DNA of 7,994 bases. Source: Gammaproteobacteria bacterium (GTDB taxonomy: Bacteria > Pseudomonadota > Gammaproteobacteria > Pseudomonadales > Azotimanducaceae). The translations under genes and the position numbers were made by a program. The DNA lies in NCBI GenBank assembly GCA_028821035.1, contig JAPPHP010000270.1, positions 1 through 7,994 of the forward strand. Reading direction: 5' to 3'. A model generated the notes under the pieces. The model saw only the letters and a program-made list of their open reading frames with translations, searched no databases and had not been told where the DNA came from. Shown here one piece after another: positions 1 through 6,710 of this stretch. How positions within the stretch are numbered: position 1 is the first letter of the stretch; each line of letters starts with the position of its first letter.

Positions 1-2556
1 GACCCCCTCGATACGGAAGCGCTGGAAGGCGAACTGGTCGGGGCGGCGCATCATCCGCTCAAGATGGTCAACCGTCAGCGTGGGCGTGTAGGTACCTTCC
101 TCGTAGAAGGCTATCTCGTAGCGATGCAGGAGGTAGTAGTGCAGGAAAAGGACGGGGAACGCGCCTCGCCGCAGTCCGACAGGGGGCTCAGCCAGTGCAT
201 TCGCGAGTTCGTCGAACTGGATTGGATCCGTTTCCGAGGCGGCCATCAATTGGTGGATGCGGGTCCAGACGAAGCGAAGCTTCAGCGGGTCATCGTCTCC
301 CGGTGGCACGAAGGCCCACCCATCGGGCGTCTTGATGTGCAGGCGACCCGCGAGCAGGAGGGACCGGTAAATGGCCCGTTCGGGCGGGTATTTCTCGATG
401 CCCAGTTCCGGAAGGCTCTCGTGCTCAAGCATGTGCCGGAAGAGTTTGTTCCGCGCTGCGGCGGCTTGGGACGAGAGGCGGTTGCGGTTGACGAGTTCGT
501 TCCGAATCGCGGGGGCGTGCTTATAGACAACGTCCATGACACGCGAGAGCTCGCGCTGAAGACCGCGACGATCCACGATGTGGAGCAGGTCATTCCCCTC
601 GAACCACTTGGAACGAACGGGTTCGCCGAGTAGACGTTCTGTGGCCGTGCGTTCAGCGACCAGTGCCGCATCGAGGCGTTCGCGGATCTCGCGAGCGGCG
701 ACGGGGTCGGAGGCGAGTTCTTGGGCGTCGCGGCGAACGGCTTCCAAGGCGAGGGCGTCAGCCACCACAGTCCGGAGCGCCCTAGCGTCGAGGTAGAGCG
801 CCCAGAGGTCTCCGGGACGAGCGTTACGTCGGCGCAGGGCATGGAAGGCAGCTTCGTGGTCGCGGCGCTCGGCAAGAAAAAACACAATGCACGGCGCGTC
901 CGCTGCTTCGACGACGCGGCGGGAGTCCGGATCGGCAAAGACGACCTCGAAGTAACGCAGCGTCCCCGTCTTGGCGGAATGCCTCCTCGCTACGATGGCG
1001 CGCGATTGGGGGCGCCCGCGTAGCGTCTCGGCGAGGCTAAAGGGACCGAGTCTCTGACGTTCGTGGCTGGTCCGCTCGTCGATGTCGAAATCCGTGCCCT
1101 GCCAGACGCGGTATTCGCCGCTGAACGCGCGGTACTGGATCACGGAGGCGTTCTGAAGACAGTCGAGCGCTCTGCGGAAGGACGGGCCACGCGGGGAGAG
1201 AAGGCGGAGCACTTGTTCGGAAGCCCTCAGCCCGCCAGCGCGCGAGACCAAGTTGAGCAGGCCGACCGTCTTGGCGAGGGAGGATGGGCCCGTGTCGGAG
1301 CTAGCGTCGTCACCGGGGGTCGCCAGGCGCTCGGCGCGCTCCACCGCGATGGCTACTTCTGCCCATCGGCGGTGCGTGAGTGGATCGGAAAGGACTGCGG
1401 GCTGGTTGCGCACGAAGTAGTCGTAGACGGTAGCCGGATGGAGCCAATGGCCGGGCTTGCGAACCGCAGCGACGCCATCGTGGAAGCCGTGCGGCTCGCG
1501 ACTGCCAAGGTAGCTGAACAAGGTTCGCTCGTTCTGTGCGAAGCGGTGGCACAGATCGGGAAGCATGAGTAGCGAGACGGGATGGAGCGGATAGCAGGCC
1601 GCGAAGACATCAGTTGCGGCGGCGCGGTCGAGTGCGGGCGGAAGCGCGCCAGCGGCGTCGAGCGCTTTGGCAAAGCGCTTGGCGCGGGATTTGACGTCGC
1701 GGGACTGGGCTGCGGTAAGCGTGTTCGAGAACGCGGCGGCGAGAATCCGCAATGTCTGCTCCGTCGGCTCGACGAACGAAACGCTCTGGAAGCGGCCCTG
1801 GACCTTAGCCCAGTCGTTCCTGAGCTTCTCTCCGAGACCGCGCGCGTAGAGGTCGAAGCCCTGATGCAGGAGCACTACGACGACCAGGTTGGCCGGACCG
1901 CCCTTGAAGGCGCGTTCCGCAAGCTGCTGGAGTAGGAAGATGCCTTCGGCGCCCTCTCGGGCCTCGTGCTCAAGGAACTTGCCGAGTTCGTCAATCAGCA
2001 GAAGTAGGCCGCCGGCGCCCGCCCTGGCAAGGGCCTGCTGGAGATCGTCGACCAGTGTCAGAAGCTGACTGTCGCGCAGCCCGCCCCGTGTCCGCGCTTC
2101 ACGCAGTCGAGCCAGAACGGCGGGCCGCCGTCCTTGGCGGCCCAACCAGTAGGCCGTGGCCGCATCGTCCATCGCTGCCAAGAGGCGTTCGGAAAGCGGT
2201 TCGTCGGTGCCTGACAGCGCGACGCGGCACCAAGGCCGTTGCCTTGCGAAGCGCCGGGCGACGCGGTCGTCCTCGCGAGCGAGAACCTTCCGTGCGGCCG
2301 TTTTGGAGCGGCCCGCACCGAGCAACTCATGGAGGAACAAAGCGAACGAGGACTTCCCCGATCCGTAGGGACCGACGAGGCTCCATGCTCGGGGCCGGTC
2401 GGTCGCGCCTAAGGCGTCGGCGACATCGTCGAGCAGCTTGACGCTGTTGGCGCTAGGGAGGTACGCCTCGACTAACGTGTGGGAGCCCCGGTCGCGTTCG
2501 ACGTTGGCTGACCGCGTGTAGCGCGTGTTGACCGCAATCCTGTCGGCGATCGTCAT
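1..2556 (-). CDS. sspC: Large P-loop ATPase, SspC-like (BrxC-type), partial: C-terminus beyond left edge
   Basis: The minus-strand frame is open from an ATG at 2554-2556 to base 1, giving 852 residues with no stop. Visible motifs in order: an N-terminal RYTRSANVERD block (near residues 13-23); Walker A GPYGSGKS (62-69, K68); Walker B LLLLIDELGK (184-193, D189, E190); a beta strand NLVVVVLLHQGF (223-234); NDWAKVQGRF (247-256, R255); YPLHP (322-326); RFAQNERTLF (338-347); and, in the C-terminal half, PPVGLR (791-796) and YEEGTYTP (818-825). This motif set is that of large cytoplasmic defence ATPases such as BREX BrxC and phosphorothioation-associated ATPases. The ATG overlaps the upstream stop as ATGA, so the two genes are translationally coupled. 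A DUF4007 gene directly upstream fits the sspB-sspC order of Ssp single-stranded DNA phosphorothioation operons, where SspC supplies the ATPase activity. The ATPase call is firm. The SspC name rests on context; a BREX type 4 BrxC is the main alternative. Confidence 0.85.
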   Translation of the reverse strand, partial: MTIADRIAVNTRYTRSANVERDRGSHTLVEAYLPSANSVKLLDDVADALGATDRPRAWSLVGPYGSGKSSFALFLHELLGAGRSKTAARKVLAREDDRVARRFARQRPWCRVALSGTDEPLSERLLAAMDDAATAYWLGRQGRRPAVLARLREARTRGGLRDSQLLTLVDDLQQALARAGAGGLLLLIDELGKFLEHEAREGAEGIFLLQQLAERAFKGGPANLVVVVLLHQGFDLYARGLGEKLRNDWAKVQGRFQSVSFVEPTEQTLRILAAAFSNTLTAAQSRDVKSRAKRFAKALDAAGALPPALDRAAATDVFAACYPLHPVSLLMLPDLCHRFAQNERTLFSYLGSREPHGFHDGVAAVRKPGHWLHPATVYDYFVRNQPAVLSDPLTHRRWAEVAIAVERAERLATPGDDASSDTGPSSLAKTVGLLNLVSRAGGLRASEQVLRLLSPRGPSFRRALDCLQNASVIQYRAFSGEYRVWQGTDFDIDERTSHERQRLGPFSLAETLRGRPQSRAIVARRHSAKTGTLRYFEVVFADPDSRRVVEAADAPCIVFFLAERRDHEAAFHALRRRNARPGDLWALYLDARALRTVVADALALEAVRRDAQELASDPVAAREIRERLDAALVAERTATERLLGEPVRSKWFEGNDLLHIVDRRGLQRELSRVMDVVYKHAPAIRNELVNRNRLSSQAAAARNKLFRHMLEHESLPELGIEKYPPERAIYRSLLLAGRLHIKTPDGWAFVPPGDDDPLKLRFVWTRIHQLMAASETDPIQFDELANALAEPPVGLRRGAFPVLFLHYYLLHRYEIAFYEEGTYTPTLTVDHLERMMRRPDQFAFQRFRIEGV

Positions 2557-3467
2557 GCGGCCGCTCTCGATGAAGGGCCGTAGTGGTCTGCCAGGACCGC
2601 GAGGGGGTCGACGGTTCGAAGGGCGTACAAGTGATGGGCGCCCACGCTGCGGTCGAGGCGATAGTCGTTTGGGGCGGCCACACAAAGCTCTTCGAGCTTG
2701 CTCACGAGCCCTTCCTCTGTCATCCGAAAGATGGCCCCCGGGGCGCAGCGAGCCCGGTCGCTGTACATGAGATCGGAGACGGCGATCTGCGAAACATCGA
2801 GATGGCGGAAGACATCGGCGACGGCAAACGCGAACGCCGACAGCGGCAGTTCCGCGCGAGCCGCGGGCGCACAGCGGCGGTGATGCACGTCAACGCGATC
2901 GACCAAGTCCAAAAGCGATAGCGGCGAATCGAGCGCGTCCTCCAAGGTCACGCGGGAACCTGCGGTGGTGCGGGTGTACATGCGTAGGAGCATCGCAGCG
3001 TCGCGGTCGAGAGTGGTTTGAGAAGTCCGAACGGCAGCTTCTCGCTCCACGAACGTCGCGAGTCCTGCCGACATTTCGTCGTTGGCGAAAGCCGGCTTGT
3101 GGAAGTGGTTGAAGAACCAGTAAATGGCCGTTGCGCCGGCGGGATTGACGGCGAGCAGCCAGTGGACTAGCCAGATTGTCGCGTCGTCCTCAAGGTACGG
3201 GTCGCCGTCCTCGCCGAAAGCGATGCGGGCAAGCGCCGTGTCCACGTAGCCGATGCTAGGCAGGGGTTGAATGAGGCCGGCCGCCAGGAGCCAGTGGCGG
3301 ATCGAGGAAACCATGTTCTTTCCGACGCCGAGGACCACCGTGGCATCCTCCCGGACGAAGACGCTGGGATCGAGGCGCACTTCATCGAGCCCTTTGGCGA
3401 TCCACCCGAAGCGGAGCGGGAAGGATTCACTGCGGCCAAAGGAGACATAGCCCGGGTCGAAGGACAT
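2553..3467 (-). CDS. sspB: DUF4007 family protein, SspB-like DNA nickase
   Basis: This frame encodes 304 residues from the ATG at 3465-3467. The N-terminus carries FGRSESFPLRFGW (residues 10-22), then VFVRED (36-41) and LGVGKNMVSSIRHW (46-59), the pattern I recognise for DUF4007. Further on come a DDATIWLVHWLLA stretch, YWFFNHFHK, and a C-terminal winged-helix-like part ending in HHLYALRTVDP. SspB, a DUF4007 protein, is known as the DNA-nicking component of Ssp phosphorothioation, which places sulfur on one DNA strand. Its stop (2553-2555) overlaps the ATPase start as ATGA. It is the first gene of the leftward operon. An ATG at 3599 in the same frame would add 44 Ser/Pro/Arg-rich residues unlike the family start. 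The 3467 start is preferred, although neither site has a strong Shine-Dalgarno. Family call confident; nickase role inferred from the family. Confidence 0.82.
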   Translation of the reverse strand: MSFDPGYVSFGRSESFPLRFGWIAKGLDEVRLDPSVFVREDATVVLGVGKNMVSSIRHWLLAAGLIQPLPSIGYVDTALARIAFGEDGDPYLEDDATIWLVHWLLAVNPAGATAIYWFFNHFHKPAFANDEMSAGLATFVEREAAVRTSQTTLDRDAAMLLRMYTRTTAGSRVTLEDALDSPLSLLDLVDRVDVHHRRCAPAARAELPLSAFAFAVADVFRHLDVSQIAVSDLMYSDRARCAPGAIFRMTEEGLVSKLEELCVAAPNDYRLDRSVGAHHLYALRTVDPLAVLADHYGPSSRAAA

Positions 3468-3816
3468 GCTGCGGGGAGACTCGGCTCGGGGGAGCGCGAA
3501 TGCGGAGTCCGTTGGGGCGGACGTCTTGCTCAAGGCCGGCGTTCCTTCACCGTTGGGACTCGTCGTTCGCAGACAGTCGGACCGTTTGACGAAACACATC
3601 GTATCAGGTCGCGGTCACGCGAGGGCCGAGGAATCCGGCCCGAGCGCCGACTGAGCACAATGCGCAGGGAGGCATGTAGGAGGTCCTCGACCGGCGACCC
3701 GCCGGGGGAGGCGAACGCCACCCTTCCGGCGACCGTCATTGCGTGGTCGAGGGAGCAAGGGTGTTGGCCGACATCGGCTCTGAAGGAAGTTGTGATCGCG
3801 CTCAACATAATGGATA

Positions 3817-3822
3817 AGTATA
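3817..3822 (-). promoter_or_regulatory. Possible -10 element of the leftward Ssp-like operon
   Basis: On the minus strand the AT-rich patch reads TATACT, one mismatch from TATAAT, inside the most AT-rich segment of the divergent region. No good -35 box is seen about 17 bp upstream, where the sequence is G/C-only. If used, the leader would be about 200 to 340 nt depending on the true start of the DUF4007 gene. Weak call. Confidence 0.2.
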
Positions 3823-3854
3823 CAGTAAGGTGCGCGCCCCTCCCGGCGAGCGTT

Positions 3855-3882
3855 GTTGCGGGTGCTTCGCGCTGTCCGCAAC
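3855..3882. repeat. 7-bp inverted repeat in the divergent promoter region
   Basis: GTTGCGG (3855-3861) and CCGCAAC (3876-3882) form a perfect dyad around a 14-bp centre. It lies between the candidate promoters of two divergent operons, where an operator for the neighbouring double-HTH regulator would be expected. It could equally form an RNA hairpin. There is no T-tract, so it is not a typical terminator. Confidence 0.3.
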
Positions 3883-3992
3883 GCCTCTTCAACACCCCGA
3901 ACTCCGCGCTGAGTGGACATTTATGCACACATGAGGACACCAACTGCTCTATGACCCCGTGTTTGGCCTAACATGCGGCGCTTGCGTCGTGC

Positions 3993-3998
3993 TATAAC
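3993..3998 (+). promoter_or_regulatory. Possible -10 element of the XRE regulator gene
   Basis: TATAAC (3993-3998) lies about 42 bp before the regulator start codon and differs from TATAAT at the last base. The hexamer at the expected -35 distance is poor, which would fit an activator-dependent or weak promoter. Low confidence. Confidence 0.25.
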
Positions 3999-4023
3999 GC
4001 TTCCGGACGCTCAAATACGTCCT

Positions 4024-4030
4024 AAGGAGG
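4024..4030 (+). promoter_or_regulatory. Strong Shine-Dalgarno of the XRE regulator
   Basis: AAGGAGG lies 9 bases before the ATG at 4040, close to the full anti-Shine-Dalgarno complement. It fixes the start of the regulator gene and suggests efficient translation. Confidence 0.75.
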
Positions 4031-4039
4031 ACGCCGAAT

Positions 4040-5293
4040 ATGGACACTATCGATCCGAAACGACTTCGGGAATTGCGGCGCAGCAGAGGGCTCTCCCGGC
4101 GCGCCCTCGCGGAGATGACAGAGGTCTCGGCGCGTCAGCTGGGGCGCCTCGAGACCGGGAAGGGGGTCGTGCGAGTACAGGACGACACGATGCGGAACCT
4201 GACCGGTGCATTTGGAGTCGCGGCCGCGGTACTCCGGGGAGATGCGCCCGTCCCCCCGCAAGCCGCCCAAGGCCCGCAGATCGACGGTGACTGCCTGCGC
4301 GCCGTGCGGGAGGCGAGGGGCATGTCCCGAGACGAACTGGCCGAGGCTTCGGGCGTGTCCGAACCCACCCTCACGAGGTGGGAGTCGTCCGGCCGGCGAA
4401 GGGTGCATGCGGCGAACCTCAAAGCGGTCGCCGACACCCTGCACGTCGATGAGTCGATCCTGACCGGACGCGGGCGCAGCCCCACGGCCCAGCCGCCCGA
4501 CGCGGCAGTGCCCGCGGGCAGAGTTACCCCGCAGCTACGACTGGCATTCGACCTGGTCGAGCGACGCTACGGCCCGAGCATGGACGAGGTGGTCGAGTTG
4601 GCCCCGCTAATGTTCGTGCTGCTTGCCGAGGGATCTCTGGCCCGGCGGCGGGAACGGCTGGCCGAGGCGGAAGCGGCCATGGGCCGGATGGGGGAACTCG
4701 CCCGCGAGCAGCCCGAGCTGTACTTCCTGAAGTACCTCGGTCTTGTACAGGACGGCTACTGGCAGGAGCACCAGTCCATAGCGGACCGGGACCTGCGTGG
4801 GGACGCAATGCGGGAGGACAGCCACTGGCAGTTGAGCTTCCAGGAAGACGACCTGGGCGCCGTCACGCCGTTCGCCGATTACCTGTGCTACCTCGCCGAT
4901 GACATGGCCGGCCGCGTCGACTTTGTGTTGGGCGAGGTCGACTACGAGGTCATCGTGGGCTCCGAGGATCCCGTCTGTTGGGGTGCGGAGCCGTATCAGG
5001 TCTGCCGCGACGACGTCAACGAACTGTGCGGCGAGTCGAGGCACGCCCGGTGGGCGCTGGCATACGGGGACGTACGTCTGCCGCAGATCCCGGCGGGCCT
5101 GTTGGAGCCGGACGCGGCGGAAGCGCGCATCCGGTGGCTCGAAGAGCGGCTAAGCGACGCCACGCAAGCGCGCCAGGAGGAGTACGAAGAATGGATCAAG
5201 TCGCTGGTGGCGTCGATCGACGACATCGGGTTGGAGTCGAAGGAGTCCCCGGATACTGACGCGAGTGCAAACGATGCGGAGGACGGATCGTGA
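4040..5293 (+). CDS. Double-HTH XRE-family regulator, probable antitoxin partner of the RelE-like gene
   Basis: The 417-residue protein begins at an ATG with a near-perfect Shine-Dalgarno. Two Cro/CI-type HTH domains are visible. Residues about 8-62 include LSRRALAEMTEVSARQLGRLE, and residues about 85-141 include MSRDELAEASGVSEPTLTRWE. A Pro/Ala-rich linker (about 146-161) leads to a C-terminal region starting at TPQLRLAFDLVERRYG (163-178), followed by PLMFVLLAEGSLARRRERL. I recall this signature from long uncharacterised XRE regulators. A charged, probably coiled-coil stretch (about 356-390) precedes an acidic, disordered-looking tail. The stop overlaps the next gene's start as GTGA, so the two are translationally coupled. 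A classical antitoxin is about 80-120 residues; this is four times longer. It probably represses its own promoter, may act on the divergent Ssp-like operon, and may neutralise the toxin. HTH call firm; antitoxin role inferred. Confidence 0.8.
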   Translation: MDTIDPKRLRELRRSRGLSRRALAEMTEVSARQLGRLETGKGVVRVQDDTMRNLTGAFGVAAAVLRGDAPVPPQAAQGPQIDGDCLRAVREARGMSRDELAEASGVSEPTLTRWESSGRRRVHAANLKAVADTLHVDESILTGRGRSPTAQPPDAAVPAGRVTPQLRLAFDLVERRYGPSMDEVVELAPLMFVLLAEGSLARRRERLAEAEAAMGRMGELAREQPELYFLKYLGLVQDGYWQEHQSIADRDLRGDAMREDSHWQLSFQEDDLGAVTPFADYLCYLADDMAGRVDFVLGEVDYEVIVGSEDPVCWGAEPYQVCRDDVNELCGESRHARWALAYGDVRLPQIPAGLLEPDAAEARIRWLEERLSDATQARQEEYEEWIKSLVASIDDIGLESKESPDTDASANDAEDGS

Positions 5294-5547
5294 GTTGGCC
5301 TATCCACCTCGACGGTTCCGGCCGGCGCGCCTACCGGAAGCTGCCGCCGCCGGCCCGGGCGCGCGTCGACGCTGTGCTGCGGGAGCTCGGCTACGACCCC
5401 GCCGCCGGGAGGGCGCTCACTGGCGACTGGGCCGGCAGACGCTCAAGACGCTGCGGCTCGCTCCGGGTGATCTACCGGTTCGCCGACGAGACCGTTCAGG
5501 TCCTCGCGATCGGGCCGAGGCGCTCCGTCTACCGGCGTCCGCGGTGA
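5290..5547 (+). CDS. RelE/ParE-like type II toxin
   Basis: The 85-residue protein starts at GTG (5290), whose last two bases belong to the TGA of the regulator. GGAGG at 5278-5282 is the ribosome site. Length and layout fit the RelE/ParE superfamily: an N-terminal strand, two helices (about 10-34, with KLPPPARARV), GYDP, then LTGDW (43-47), an Arg-rich strand GRRSRRCGSLRVIYR (49-63), and a last strand VQVLAIGPRRSVYRR (69-83). Arg54, Arg59, Tyr62, Arg77 and Tyr81 sit where the family keeps basic and aromatic residues. Members are ribosome-dependent mRNA nucleases (RelE) or gyrase inhibitors (ParE); the sequence alone does not decide which. Toxin-type genes often follow an XRE gene in HigBA-like order. 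Confidence in the fold is good, in the activity moderate. Confidence 0.72.
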   Translation: MSWPIHLDGSGRRAYRKLPPPARARVDAVLRELGYDPAAGRALTGDWAGRRSRRCGSLRVIYRFADETVQVLAIGPRRSVYRRPR

Positions 5548-5555
5548 CCCAGGGG

Positions 5556-5573
5556 CCGGGTTGAGACAACCGG
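5556..5573 (+). terminator. Weak hairpin after the toxin gene
   Basis: CCGGGTTG, AGA, CAACCGG can fold as five base pairs (GGTTG/CAACC), extended by two more across a single-base G bulge, with a 3-nt loop. It begins 9 bp after the toxin stop, the usual place for a terminator. No T-run follows, so an intrinsic terminator is doubtful. Confidence 0.25.
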
Positions 5574-5645
5574 TCGCCTGCCTAACCGCTCGGCTGCAAT
5601 CGGGACCGGTGGGCCGGGGTGAGTCCCCTGGACGACCTTGCGTGA

Positions 5646-5777
5646 GCCGCAGGTCGTCATACAGGACGCCTCGAGATCCGGACGCTGGGCGCACTGGCGG
5701 GGAAGTCGTCGAACTGGCGAGTACCGCTCGACTGGCTGACAATCGCGGAGCTGGCTGACGGAGGGCAGAGACGATGA
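5646..5777 (+). pseudogene. Possible 3' coding tail without a start codon
   Basis: From just after an in-frame TGA (5643-5645) this frame runs open for 43 codons and ends in a TGA that overlaps the next gene's start as ATGA. The last part reads protein-like: LEIRTLGALAGKSSNW, then PLDWLTIAELADGGQRR. There is no ATG, GTG or TTG in frame. An ATGA junction is typical of co-transcribed gene pairs, so this may be the surviving tail of an upstream partner of the 5774 gene, truncated by recombination or frameshift near 5620-5650. It could also be chance, since the stretch is short. Confidence 0.25.
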
Positions 5778-6301
5778 TCGGCGAAGTCTTCATCTTCGGG
5801 ACGTCCCATTCGCTGCAGTGCGGAAAGCCGGAAGGCAGACCCGGCGTGTCTCGGATGGAGGCGGAGATCCGGCGGATAATCGCCAAGTTCGGCATCAGAC
5901 GCATTGCGGAAGAGATGTCCTGCGACGGACTTCGAGAGAGCGGAACGCACGAGACGGTGTGCCAGCGACTCGCGGGAGAAGATCTGCCGGTCCAATTCGT
6001 CGATCTCGATCGGGCAGAGAGAACAAAGTTGGCGATCTCCGACAGCCAGATCGTCGGGTTCGTGCTCGGGCTTTTGCACAGCGGGAACGAAGGAGAAGAA
6101 GCGAGGGTTCGGGAAGCACTCACGGATCAGCTCTGCCACGAGGTGCGGGAGCGCGTCTGCGTCGCGCGAGTCCTCACCGGCTACGAGTGGCCAGTGCTCT
6201 ACGTGTGCGGTGCGGATCACGCAGTTCCCGTGAGACGCCTCCTTGCGGGCATCGGGGTTCGGGCCAGGATTGTGCATCGGGACTTCGACCCCGATGAGTA
6301 G
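5774..6301 (+). CDS. Small protein with two GX2H motifs, putative TIKI/TraB/EreA-like superfamily member
   Basis: The 175-residue protein begins at ATG 5774 with a GGAGGG ribosome site at 5760-5765. It opens with a hydrophobic strand leading to FGTSHSLQC (8-16), which contains a GX2H motif (G9-H12). A Glu pair follows in RRIAEEMS (42-49, E46/E47). Near the C-terminus, VLYVCGADH (141-149) has a second GX2H (G146-H149), then RRLLAGIGVRARIVH. Two GX2H motifs plus conserved glutamates are the described signature of the TIKI/TraB/EreA superfamily, which includes metalloproteases, erythromycin esterases and pheromone-shutdown proteins. At 175 residues it is shorter than the typical members. No signal peptide or membrane segment is seen, so it is probably cytoplasmic. 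The substrate is unknown. The gene is confidently real; the superfamily link is my motif-based inference. Confidence 0.7.
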   Translation: MIGEVFIFGTSHSLQCGKPEGRPGVSRMEAEIRRIIAKFGIRRIAEEMSCDGLRESGTHETVCQRLAGEDLPVQFVDLDRAERTKLAISDSQIVGFVLGLLHSGNEGEEARVREALTDQLCHEVRERVCVARVLTGYEWPVLYVCGADHAVPVRRLLAGIGVRARIVHRDFDPDE

Positions 6302-6354
6302 TCAGGGACTTGGCCTCGGTATCCCACCGCCCCATGGCCCCCTCAGGAATTGCG

Positions 6355-6380
6355 CGCGCCGCTGATCGGCAATCGGCGCG
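6355..6380. repeat. 7-bp GC-rich inverted repeat downstream of the GX2H gene
   Basis: CGCGCCG (6355-6361) and CGGCGCG (6374-6380) form a perfect dyad with a 12-bp centre, 54 bp after the stop at 6301. It may act as a transcript-end hairpin for the upstream gene. No T-tract follows. In GC-rich DNA a dyad of this size can occur by chance. Confidence 0.25.
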
Positions 6381-6593
6381 ACAGCGATCCAGTCAGGGTG
6401 CCGGCCGGCCCGCGATGGAGACCCAGACGCAAGACCACGGCATCGATGTCGTAGCGGTCTGCCTCCCGGCTAGGGTGGGACCTCCGACGTGAGGCACTTA
6501 ACCGACCAATTCTCCAATGATGTCGCTGGGAAGCCTCGTTTTCATCCCAGATCGTTGGCGTTTTGGAGCAGCTCCCGGGCTCCCTGGGGGCAG

Positions 6594-6710
6594 CTATCTC
6601 AGGTAGGTTCGGGTCACGTCCGGGCGCAAATGGCCCATCTCCTCGGAGGCGATGGCGAGGCGACCGTTTCAAGCAGGAGGCGGAAGGGCCGAGTACCGGG
6701 CACGCGCTCT
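6594..6710 (-). pseudogene. C-terminal remnant of a tyrosine recombinase (phage-type integrase)
   Basis: On the minus strand a short open segment ends in EEMGHLRPDVTRTYLR and a TAG stop (6594-6596). The pattern E-x-GH-x(3)-D-V-T-x-x-Y-L-x-stop is the usual C-terminus of tyrosine recombinases: the conserved Gly-His, followed about ten residues later by the catalytic tyrosine (codon at 6603-6605). Upstream in the same frame an internal TGA (6669-6671) interrupts it, preceded by ARARYSAL, which resembles the helix before this motif in one integrase group. No N-terminal part or catalytic Arg box is visible upstream, and the frame is closed again near 6740, so this is a decayed fragment. It indicates past site-specific integration here. 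Confidence 0.5.

Larger units (their letters stand above)
3468..4039. other. Divergent intergenic region between the Ssp-like operon and the XRE regulator
   Basis: About 570 bp separate the leftward DUF4007 start (3467) from the rightward regulator start (4040). If the DUF4007 gene starts at 3599, about 440 bp remain. Open frames exist on both strands here, but their translations are Arg/Ser/Pro-rich, without recognisable domains or convincing ribosome sites, so I read the region as regulatory. It has locally AT-richer patches (about 3795-3830 and 3905-3960) in an otherwise GC-rich context, as expected for promoters, and one 7-bp inverted repeat at 3855-3882. Both flanking promoters must lie here. 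Confidence 0.5.

Noticed and set aside
64..1935. Plus-strand open frames opposite the ATPase gene
   Set aside because: They are antisense shadows. The minus frame is open without interruption over the whole stretch and carries Walker and other family motifs, whereas the plus-strand translations show none.
1..3467. BREX type 4 as the identity of the left operon
   Set aside because: Not excluded, but the DUF4007 gene immediately before the ATPase fits the sspB-sspC order better, and no PglZ or BrxL gene is visible.
3530..3943. Minus-strand open frames of 137 and 101 codons upstream of the DUF4007 gene
   Set aside because: Low-complexity Arg/Ser/Pro composition, no clear Shine-Dalgarno and no recognisable motif; they overlap each other in different frames in a likely promoter region.
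3267..3971. Plus-strand 234-codon open frame
   Set aside because: Its first part is antisense to the DUF4007 gene and the rest is Arg/Ser-rich with no domain or ribosome site.
5731..5759. Short direct repeat CTGGCTGAC, twice at a 20-bp interval
   Set aside because: Only nine bases, within a possibly coding stretch, and not repeated elsewhere nearby; likely chance.
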